Assembly: GCA_002332795.1 (NCBI GenBank)
Contig: DDBP01000106.1
Coordinates: forward strand, 1-13,513
Length of the DNA stretch: 13,513 bases
From: Anaerolineales bacterium UBA2029
GTDB taxonomy: Bacteria > Chloroflexota > Anaerolineae > Aggregatilineales > Aggregatilineaceae
Direction of reading: 5' to 3'
The position numbers and the translations under genes were made by a program. The stretch's first letter is position 1. Every line of letters starts with the position of its first letter. The notes below the pieces were generated by a model. It had not been told where the DNA came from. It searched no databases and saw only the letters and a program-made list of their open reading frames with translations. This document shows, piece after piece, positions 8,624-13,513 of the stretch.

Positions 8624-9536
8624 GCGTCTGAGGGGCTTCAGACGAACGTGGCTCATGGGGATATGCCTGGGCACCCTGGGTGCCGGTTGCCTGCTGGGCG
8701 GCCTGGTACTGCTCGGCTGGCGACTGTTCGCGCCTGAGGAAGCGATCATCCTGCCCCCCAACTTCTCCGGCACCGTCCCACCGACCCCCACGCCAGGCGC
8801 TCTGGGGACGCCGCTCGCGCCGCCGCCGCTGCCTTCCCTGCCCGCGCCCCTGGTGATCTTGCCGGTCAGTGAATTGCCCAGCCCTACCCCAACGATGCCA
8901 TCCCCGCCGCCGCGCACGCAACCGCCCTCGCCGTCAGCGCCGACCGCCGCTCCTGCCGCCACATCCACGCCTACCGCCACTGCGAGTGTAGTCACCGCCA
9001 CCCCCTCACCCATCACTACATTGCCATCGCCAACGCCCGTCCTGGTATCTCCCGGAGAGATGCCGGTGCGCATTCGCATTCCGCGTATTGGTCTCGACGC
9101 ACCCGTAGTGCCGGTCGGCCAGCACGCGCTGACCCTGGACGGGCAACTGGTCAGTCAGTGGGACGTGCCGCCCGCCCGCGCCGCTGGCTGGCATCAGACC
9201 TCCGCGCCGCTCGGACTTCCTGGCAACACGGTGCTCAACGGCCATCACAACGTGGCTGGAGAAGTCTTCCGCTACCTGTCTGCGCTCAGGCCAGGCGACC
9301 GGCTGATCCTGGAGTCAGTCACGCGGCGTTACCCCTATGTGGTCGTACAGACGATGACCCTGGCCGAGGAAGGACAGCCGCCAGAAGTGCGCGCCGAAAA
9401 CGCCCGCTGGATATTGCCGACCCCCGATGAACGTGTTACGCTGATAACGTGCTGGCCCTACACCTCCAACACGCACCGGCTGGTGGTGATCGCCCTGCCA
9501 CTTTGGAAAGTCGTCCCGCCGGGCGACATCCCCTAG
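8613..9536 (+). CDS. Sortase with N-terminal membrane anchor and Pro/Thr-rich spacer
   Basis: Membrane-anchored cysteine transpeptidase that would join surface proteins to the envelope or to each other; 307 residues. A positively charged start (R5, R7, R10, R11) precedes one transmembrane helix (about 15-37), giving an N-in topology. A low-complexity spacer rich in Pro, Thr, Ser and Ala covers about 51-148. The sortase domain starts near PVRIRIPRIGL (151) and holds the catalytic set: His211 (or His212) in NGHHN, Cys280 in TLITCWPY and Arg289 in THRLVV. The ATG at 8613 overlaps the HAD stop and has a weak ribosome site, consistent with coupled translation; Met15 (8655) is a less likely start because the charged N-terminus would be lost. 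No protein with a sorting signal is in the window, so the substrate is unknown. The sortase class cannot be assigned by eye. Confidence 0.92.
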   Translation: MAAERLRGFRRTWLMGICLGTLGAGCLLGGLVLLGWRLFAPEEAIILPPNFSGTVPPTPTPGALGTPLAPPPLPSLPAPLVILPVSELPSPTPTMPSPPPRTQPPSPSAPTAAPAATSTPTATASVVTATPSPITTLPSPTPVLVSPGEMPVRIRIPRIGLDAPVVPVGQHALTLDGQLVSQWDVPPARAAGWHQTSAPLGLPGNTVLNGHHNVAGEVFRYLSALRPGDRLILESVTRRYPYVVVQTMTLAEEGQPPEVRAENARWILPTPDERVTLITCWPYTSNTHRLVVIALPLWKVVPPGDIP

Positions 9537-9585
9537 CCGGGCGAGCCAGCCTCTCTGACCGGCTTAGCCTGGGAGTAGCACGCGC

Positions 9586-10140
9586 ATGATCCAGTTTCTG
9601 GCAATACTGCTCGCTCCGATCCTCAACATGCCCATCGTCCGCCGCGTCCGCCGCAATCATGGGCTGGAACATGCCACCATCCATGTGCTCAGCCGCAAGG
9701 TGAAGAATCTGAGCATGGCCGGGCGTTCGACTTCGGGCGGGTTCTATCTCTACGGTAACGTCAGCACGCCAGAGGTCGAGGCTGCGGTCAACGAAGCGCT
9801 GCAGCGCATGCAGGCGGGCGAGCACGGCCTGGCCATTCACCCCAACTGCGGCACGGGGTTGGTGACGGCGGGTGTGCTCACCAGCCTGGCGACGCTGCTC
9901 GGCACCAGCGGGATGCGCAGCGGTTGGGGCGAGCGCCTGTCGCGCCTGCCCACGATCATCCTGCTTTCGACCCTGTCGCTCATCCTGGCACAACCGCTGG
10001 GGCTGGCGTTGCAGCAGCATTTCACCACGCTGGGCGATCTGGGCGACATGGAAGTCGTGGACATCAACCGCTTCGAGTTCCCCATCCCCCTGGCCGGGCA
10101 ACGGCTCACGGTGCACTTCGTGCGCACCCGCTCCAGCTAG
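9586..10140 (+). CDS. Small membrane protein with HxxEH motif (DUF6391-like)
   Basis: Conserved protein of unknown function, 184 residues. An N-terminal hydrophobic stretch (about 2-16) is followed by a basic VRRVRRNHGLEHATIH segment containing His25, Glu28, His29 and His33. Next come RSTSGGFYLYG (47-57) and IHPNCGTG (84-91). Two hydrophobic helices (about 92-106 and 121-142) follow, then a soluble tail. I recall this pattern from the cyanobacterial and Chloroflexota family DUF6391, but that label rests on memory. HGLEH has the HxxEH arrangement of inverted zinc peptidases, and His85 and Cys88 are further candidate ligands; enzymatic function is unproven. The ATG at 9586 has GGGAG at 9571-9575. 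It lies 49 nt after the sortase and 13 nt before holA, consistent with one operon. Confidence 0.8.
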   Translation: MIQFLAILLAPILNMPIVRRVRRNHGLEHATIHVLSRKVKNLSMAGRSTSGGFYLYGNVSTPEVEAAVNEALQRMQAGEHGLAIHPNCGTGLVTAGVLTSLATLLGTSGMRSGWGERLSRLPTIILLSTLSLILAQPLGLALQQHFTTLGDLGDMEVVDINRFEFPIPLAGQRLTVHFVRTRSS

Positions 10141-10153
10141 CCGCGAGGACGCC

Positions 10154-11143
10154 ATGACGCGCAGCGCGCCCACTTTCTACGTACTGCATGGGCCGGACGA
10201 GTTCAGTTGCCGCGCCCAGGTGCAGGCGTTGCGCGAACATATGGGCGAGCCTTCGCTGGCGGAGCTGAACACTGTTGTTTTCGACGGGCGCGAGGTGAGC
10301 GCGGCGGATGTGCTGGCCGCGGCCAGCGCCACGCCCTTCCTGGCCGACAAGCGCCTGGTCATCGTCGAGGGGATGCTGAGCTGGCTGGCACGGCGGGGCG
10401 GCGGAAAAGCCGCCAGGGACGAGCTGGATACCCTCGCCTCCGGTCTGGTGCAACTCCCCGCCTGGGCGCGGGTGGTCTTCTTCGAGACCGAGACCCTGCC
10501 AGACAGTCACCCCATCCTGCAACTCGCCAGGAGCGAGCCGACCGGCTATCACAAGCTGTTCGAGCCGCCGCGCAATCCGACGCGCTGGATCATCGAACGG
10601 GCGCGTTCGGTCTACGGAGTCGCGATCGAGCAGGCCGCGGCGACGGCGCTGGCCCTGGTAGTCGGCGACGACCTGCACGCCGCCGACAACGAACTGGCCA
10701 AGCTGGCCGCCTACACGGGCGGTGAGCGCCCCATTACCGAAGCGGATGTCGCCCTGCTGACGCCCTACGTCGCCGAAGCGAACATCTTCGACATGGTAGA
10801 TGCCCTGGGGCGACGCGATAGCCGCGCCGCGCTGAGCCTGCTGCACCGCCTGTTGCGGGAGGACGACCCGTTGCCCATCTTCGGCATGATCGTGCGGCAA
10901 TTTCGCCTGTTGCTGCTGGCGCGGGAATACCTGGACGCGGGAGGATCGCCGCGCCAGGCAGGGGCCGCGCTGGGCGTGCATCCCTACGTCGCCGAGAAAG
11001 TAGTCGGTCAGGCGCGAGTATTCACCCTGGAACAGCTCGAAGCAATCTACCGCCATCTGCTGGACACCGACGTGGCGATCAAAACGGGCAAGGTAGACGC
11101 CGCCCTGGCGCTCGATCTGCTGGTCGCCGGCGTCGGCTCCTGA
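10154..11143 (+). CDS. holA: DNA polymerase III subunit delta
   Basis: Clamp-loader subunit that opens the beta sliding clamp during chromosome replication; cytoplasmic, 329 residues, the usual length. The N-terminus TFYVLHGPDEF (7-17), the segment TPFLADKRLVIVEG (60-73) and the middle TLPDSHPILQLA (114-125) fit the delta subunit's ATPase-like fold, with no Walker A motif. The C-terminal collar domain follows, with NIFDMVDALGRRD (210-222), PIFGMIVRQFRLLLLAREYL (241-260) and a final helix pair DVAIKTGKVDAALALDLL (306-323). The frame is open further upstream to 9872, but that would overlap the preceding gene; the ATG at 10154 has GAGG at 10145-10148 and puts the conserved start at residue 7. 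It is the last gene of the apparent HAD-sortase-membrane protein-holA unit. No hairpin terminator follows directly. Confidence 0.92.
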   Translation: MTRSAPTFYVLHGPDEFSCRAQVQALREHMGEPSLAELNTVVFDGREVSAADVLAAASATPFLADKRLVIVEGMLSWLARRGGGKAARDELDTLASGLVQLPAWARVVFFETETLPDSHPILQLARSEPTGYHKLFEPPRNPTRWIIERARSVYGVAIEQAAATALALVVGDDLHAADNELAKLAAYTGGERPITEADVALLTPYVAEANIFDMVDALGRRDSRAALSLLHRLLREDDPLPIFGMIVRQFRLLLLAREYLDAGGSPRQAGAALGVHPYVAEKVVGQARVFTLEQLEAIYRHLLDTDVAIKTGKVDAALALDLLVAGVGS

Positions 11144-11178
11144 TCCTCAGGCCGGTAGTGCTGTTCCCCTCTCACCTG

Positions 11179-11229
11179 TCTTCATGATTTTTTCATAGCA
11201 TTTTCATCTGTTTTTCCCCCAAATTTCAG
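11179..11229 (+). promoter_or_regulatory. 11-nt phased TTTTCAT repeats, PHO-box-like operator
   Basis: Seven-nt units start at exactly 11-nt steps: TCTTCAT (11179), TTTTCAT (11190), TTTTCAT (11201), then weaker TTTTCCC (11212) and ATTTCAG (11223). The 4-nt spacers are GATT, AGCA, CTGT and CCAA. The fifth unit overlaps the -35 position of the candidate promoter. Tandem 7-mers with 4-nt spacers are the known layout of PhoB-class (OmpR-family) sites, such as CTGTCAT repeats in Escherichia coli. The repeats are seen; the regulator is inferred. Confidence 0.5.
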
Positions 11230-11252
11230 GGTTCTGGGCTATCGTGTAGATA
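11224..11252 (+). promoter_or_regulatory. Candidate promoter for glsB-like / STAS genes
   Basis: TTTCAG (11224-11229) and TAGATA (11247-11252) are separated by 17 nt in the A/T-rich part of the 189-nt gap after holA. The -35 box is poor, as expected for an activated promoter, and sits at the end of the phased repeat array. The leader to the ATG at 11333 would be about 75 nt. Confidence 0.35.
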
Positions 11253-11332
11253 GGGATTAGAACTTTGGCCCGACCGCTGCGTACAGATCAGTGACACCCT
11301 GAACTTCCGGGTTTGCAGTGAGGAGGGCGAAG

Positions 11333-11608
11333 ATGTTCACCGTAGGACCGATCGGATGTCTGCAGTGCCTGTGGATTTTGATTGTCGGGGGAACAGCCGG
11401 TTACCTGGCGGGCTACGCCATCCGCGGGCGCGGCTACAACCCGGTCGCCAATGTGTTACTGGGCATGGCAGGCTTCCTGGTGGGCAGCCTGCTCTTCGGG
11501 CGCATGGGCACCGCGGGCCTGTGCGGAGCGATCATCGTCTCCTTCCTGGGAGCGCTGGTGCTGATCCTGGGCGTCCGGCTCCTGATAGACGAAAACTTCG
11601 CCCGCTGA
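11333..11608 (+). CDS. GlsB/YeaQ/YmgE-type stress-response membrane protein
   Basis: Small integral membrane protein of the transglycosylase-associated (GlsB/YeaQ/YmgE) family, 91 residues. Three hydrophobic helices are visible at about 11-29, 38-55 and 61-84. They carry the family's glycine pattern: GGTAGYLAGYAIRGRGYNP (19-37), NVLLGMAGFLVGSLLFG (40-56) and a third Gly-rich helix. These proteins are often stress-induced, but their biochemical role is not established; the old transglycosylase name is not evidence of enzyme activity. The ATG at 11333 has a perfect AGGAGG (11321-11326) at 6 nt, which rules out the upstream GTG at 11318. The STAS gene starts 37 nt downstream, so both probably share the promoter above. 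Confidence 0.87.
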   Translation: MFTVGPIGCLQCLWILIVGGTAGYLAGYAIRGRGYNPVANVLLGMAGFLVGSLLFGRMGTAGLCGAIIVSFLGALVLILGVRLLIDENFAR

Positions 11609-11645
11609 GCGTGCAACGCAGCGGGTGCGGCGAAAGGCGGAAGCC

Positions 11646-12023
11646 GTGTTCACCATCATTCAGCCAGAAAATCTGGCTCACACGCTGATTATCGAAGTCG
11701 TCGGGCGACTCGACAGCGATCACGCCGAAAGATTGGCCGAACAGGCGCAGGCAGCGCTGCGTACGGGCCGGGTGCATCTGGTCTTCGACCTGAGCGGCGT
11801 CAGCTTCATCAACAGCGCCGGTCTGCGGGCGCTGGTGCAGACCATCAAGGGAGCGCAGATGTCCGGCGGTTCGCTGACCCTGGTGAACCCGTCCGAGAGC
11901 GTCTGGCGGGCACTGCAACTGGTCGGCCTGGACAGCGTCCTGCCAGTCGTCTACGATGCGCAGTGGAACCTGCTCCACCCAGGGCTTACGCCGGTGGCCC
12001 GGCAGGTGTGCCTGCTCGCCTAG
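11646..12023 (+). CDS. STAS-domain anti-sigma factor antagonist
   Basis: Single-domain STAS protein of the SpoIIAA/RsbV type, 125 residues. Such proteins bind an anti-sigma kinase in their unphosphorylated form and so release a sigma factor or other partner. Visible features: first strand LIIEVVGRLDS (14-24); FDLSGVSFINSAGLRAL (47-63), which contains the phospho-acceptor loop; and strand GSLTLVNP (75-82). The loop reads N56-S57-A58-G59, so one serine is kept while the usual Asp is Asn and the second Ser/Thr is Ala. I chose GTG at 11646 because it gives a normal-length start before the first strand; GTG at 11625 would add seven residues (translated MRRKAEA). No kinase, phosphatase or sigma factor is in the window, so the partner is elsewhere. 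The preceding GlsB-like gene suggests a general stress role, by inference only. Confidence 0.9.
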   Translation: MFTIIQPENLAHTLIIEVVGRLDSDHAERLAEQAQAALRTGRVHLVFDLSGVSFINSAGLRALVQTIKGAQMSGGSLTLVNPSESVWRALQLVGLDSVLPVVYDAQWNLLHPGLTPVARQVCLLA

Positions 12024-12095
12024 CGCCCCCTTGTCTTTCGCCCCTCTCTCCTCGCCAGGCAACATACACAGACAGGCCCCCAGGCCAGAGGGCTG

Positions 12096-12104
12096 TGCTA
12101 CAAT
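12096..12104 (+). promoter_or_regulatory. Extended -10 promoter for the oxoamine synthase gene
   Basis: TGCTACAAT combines an extended -10 TG with a TACAAT hexamer at 12099-12104. No good -35 hexamer is found 16-18 nt upstream, as is common for extended -10 promoters. Transcription from about 12111 would give a 35-nt leader containing the AAGGAG ribosome site at 12133-12138. It lies within the 122-nt gap after the STAS gene, which shows no strong terminator. Confidence 0.5.
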
Positions 12105-12145
12105 TGCGAGCACCACTCAATAGACGCTGGTAAAGGAGCATTTGC

Positions 12146-13330
12146 ATGACCGAAACCAAGACCGCCTGGATTCACGACGAGATTGCGCAGTTGCAGGCGC
12201 AGGGGCTGTTCACTCACATTCGCACGCTGGATAGCCCGCAGGGAGCCTGGCTCGTCGTGGATGGCAAGCGTGTGCTCAATTTCTCGTCCAACAACTACCT
12301 GGGGCTGGCCAATCACCCCAAGCTGATCGCTGCCGCCAAGCAAGCCATGGATCGCTACGGCGTCGGCCCGGCGGCAGTGCGCACCATCGCCGGCACCATG
12401 TCGCTGCACGTGGAACTGGAACGCCGCCTGGCCGCTTTCAAAGGGGTCGAGGCGGCCATAACTTTCCAGAGTGGCTTCAATGCCAACCTGGCCACTATTC
12501 CGGCATTGGTGGGGCGCGGTGATGTGATCTTCTCCGACCGTCTCAATCATGCCAGCATCATTGACGGCTGTCGCCTGTCGCGGGCGCAGATCGTCGCCTA
12601 TGAGCACTGCGACCCGGACGACCTGCGCCGTCAGATCAAGGCCACCAGCGAATACGGACGACGCCTGATCGTCACCGATGGCGTGTTCAGCATGGACGGC
12701 GACATCGCCCCCCTGCCCGAACTGTACGAAATCGCCGCCGAGCACGACATTCTGCTGATGGTAGACGACGCACACGGCGAAGGCGTGCTCGGTCGCGGCG
12801 GGCGCGGTATTGTGGATCACTTCGATCTGCACGGCAAAGTGGATATCGAGGTAGGTACATTGAGCAAAGCCTTTGGCGTGGTGGGCGGTGTGGTGGCTGG
12901 CAAACAGGTGATCGTGGACTGGCTGCGGCAGCGCGGGCGGCCCTTCCTTTTCAGCAGCGCCATGACCGTGCCGGACGTGGCAGCCTGCCTGGCCGCCGTA
13001 GACCTGCTGGAAGAGAGCACCGAACTGGTAGACCGGCTGTGGCAGAACGCCGAGTACTTCAAGGCGGGGATGCAGGCGCTGGGCTTCAACACGGGACGCA
13101 CGCAAACGCCCATCGTGCCGGTGATGCTGGGCGAAGCCCCCCTGGCGCAGCAATTCAGCAAGCGCCTGTTCGAAGAAGGCGTGTTCGCCATGGCCATCGG
13201 CTACCCGACCGTGCCGCAGGGGCAGGCGCGCATCCGCGTGATGAACAGCGCCACGCACTCCCGCGACGATCTCGACCTGGCGCTTGATATCTTCGCCAAA
13301 GTGGGCCGCGAACTGGGCGTCATCGCCTGA
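12146..13330 (+). CDS. kbl: Glycine C-acetyltransferase-like alpha-oxoamine synthase
   Basis: Cytoplasmic PLP-dependent acyltransferase that condenses an amino acid with an acyl-CoA; 394 residues, normal for the family. Motifs: NFSSNNYLGLANHP (45-58); RYGVGPAAVRTIAGT (70-84); NHASIIDG (134-141) with His135 stacking on PLP; VTDGVFSMDGDIAPLP (176-191); VDDAHGEGVLG (206-216) with Asp207 and His210; and GTLSKAFGVVGG (237-248) with Lys241 as the Schiff-base lysine. The string RYGVGPAAVRTIAGT and the SMDGDIAPLP region recall Bacillus Kbl-type proteins, so 2-amino-3-oxobutyrate CoA ligase is preferred. 8-amino-7-oxononanoate synthase (BioF) cannot be excluded: no tdh or bio gene is adjacent. The ATG at 12146 has AAGGAG at 7 nt and its own promoter. 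A hairpin follows the stop. Confidence 0.93.
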   Translation: MTETKTAWIHDEIAQLQAQGLFTHIRTLDSPQGAWLVVDGKRVLNFSSNNYLGLANHPKLIAAAKQAMDRYGVGPAAVRTIAGTMSLHVELERRLAAFKGVEAAITFQSGFNANLATIPALVGRGDVIFSDRLNHASIIDGCRLSRAQIVAYEHCDPDDLRRQIKATSEYGRRLIVTDGVFSMDGDIAPLPELYEIAAEHDILLMVDDAHGEGVLGRGGRGIVDHFDLHGKVDIEVGTLSKAFGVVGGVVAGKQVIVDWLRQRGRPFLFSSAMTVPDVAACLAAVDLLEESTELVDRLWQNAEYFKAGMQALGFNTGRTQTPIVPVMLGEAPLAQQFSKRLFEEGVFAMAIGYPTVPQGQARIRVMNSATHSRDDLDLALDIFAKVGRELGVIA

Positions 13331-13361
13331 GCACGAGCGCCCTCATCGCTACCAGAAAGGC

Positions 13362-13392
13362 ACGCCCGGCGATCGTGCGGATAGCCGGGCGT
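13362..13392 (+). terminator. Terminator-like hairpin after the oxoamine synthase gene
   Basis: ACGCCCGGC (13362-13370) pairs perfectly with GCCGGGCGT (13384-13392) around a 13-nt loop, starting 31 nt after the stop. Only TTGG follows, so the U-tract is poor. It may work as a weak or factor-assisted terminator, or protect the transcript's 3' end. Confidence 0.55.
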
Positions 13393-13450
13393 TGGCATTC
13401 TCCCAGGAGAGATCAGCTAGAGCGTGTTATGCACTTTTTGCCCTCATCCC

Positions 13451-13484
13451 CCGCCCCTTCGCCCGCCGCGCGGAGAAGGGGCGG
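13451..13484. repeat. GC-rich inverted repeat, possible edge of a dispersed element
   Basis: CCGCCCCTTC (13451-13460) and GAAGGGGCGG (13475-13484) form a perfect 10-bp stem around a 14-nt GC-rich loop. It lies in noncoding sequence after the last gene, preceded by a CCCTCATCCCC stretch of low-complexity style. No gene is seen from 13331 to the window end. Whether this is a repeat elsewhere in the genome cannot be judged here. Confidence 0.45.
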
Positions 13485-13513
13485 ACAGCCACTGAGCGCC
13501 TCTCGAACAGGAG

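Noticed and set aside
8345..9079. Minus-strand open frame rich in Gly and Val across the HAD/sortase genes
   Set aside because: It is the complement of the sortase Pro/Thr spacer; low-complexity codons produce a Gly/Val-rich shadow with no start signal or domain.
9535..9564. AGCCGG/CCGGCT inverted repeat between the sortase and the next gene
   Set aside because: A 6-bp stem with an 18-nt loop and no U-tract is expected by chance in GC-rich sequence; the genes appear to be co-transcribed.
9872..10153. Upstream extension of holA
   Set aside because: It overlaps the preceding gene in another frame, while the ATG at 10154 has a ribosome site and gives the normal HolA N-terminus and length.
12076..12095. 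Possible terminator hairpin after the STAS gene (GCCCCC/GAGGGC)
   Set aside because: The stem is short and mismatched, has no U-tract, and overlaps the space needed for the extended -10 promoter.
12098..13258. Minus-strand open frame of 386 codons opposite the oxoamine synthase
   Set aside because: The + strand gene has all catalytic motifs, a ribosome site and a promoter. The opposite frame is His/Gln/Gly-rich with no domain.

Overview
This 13.5 kb window is high-GC chromosomal DNA with nine protein genes, eight of them complete. All are on the + strand except nifJ. The gene set suggests a member of the Chloroflexota (Anaerolineae-like). The grounds are Pro/Thr-rich spacers in a surface protein, a small membrane protein of a type I associate with Chloroflexota and Cyanobacteria, a stand-alone STAS antagonist, a Bacillus-Kbl-like oxoamine synthase and a one-chain pyruvate:ferredoxin oxidoreductase. 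This is inference from protein style; there is no rRNA or other marker to confirm it. NifJ points to anaerobic or microaerobic metabolism. I see no tRNA, rRNA, CRISPR array, phage gene or transposase.

Layout. Bases 2-3892 hold the C-terminal ~1300 residues of a thioester-type alpha-2-macroglobulin whose start lies upstream of the window. It converges on nifJ (4003-7587, minus strand). Between the two stops lie a perfect 12-bp terminator stem and a double AGACTTC-type palindrome that looks like a dispersed repeat. NifJ is divergent from a + strand cluster. The 322-nt divergent region holds the nifJ leader (strong Shine-Dalgarno, plus a hairpin whose arm can also pair with that site) and a TATAAT promoter for the cluster.

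The cluster is a HAD hydrolase (7910-8623), a sortase with a long Pro/Thr spacer that overlaps it (8613-9536), a small membrane protein with an HxxEH motif (9586-10140) and holA, the DNA polymerase III delta subunit (10154-11143). Gaps are -11, 49 and 13 nt, so one transcript is likely although the functions look unrelated.

After a 189-nt gap come a GlsB/YeaQ-type membrane protein (11333-11608) and a STAS anti-sigma factor antagonist (11646-12023), plausibly a small stress-response pair. The gap contains five units phased at exactly 11 nt (three of them ending in TTCAT), running into the -35 position of a candidate promoter. This resembles a PHO-box or other OmpR/PhoB-type operator and is the most interesting regulatory signal here. 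The last gene (12146-13330) is a PLP-dependent alpha-oxoamine synthase, closest in style to glycine C-acetyltransferase. It has its own extended -10 promoter and a hairpin after the stop. The final ~95 nt contain a GC-rich inverted repeat that looks like the start of a dispersed element.

Most of the window is ordinary core genome. I found no clear new defence or mobile system. The points most worth a second look are the phased repeats, the HxxEH membrane protein and the nifJ leader.
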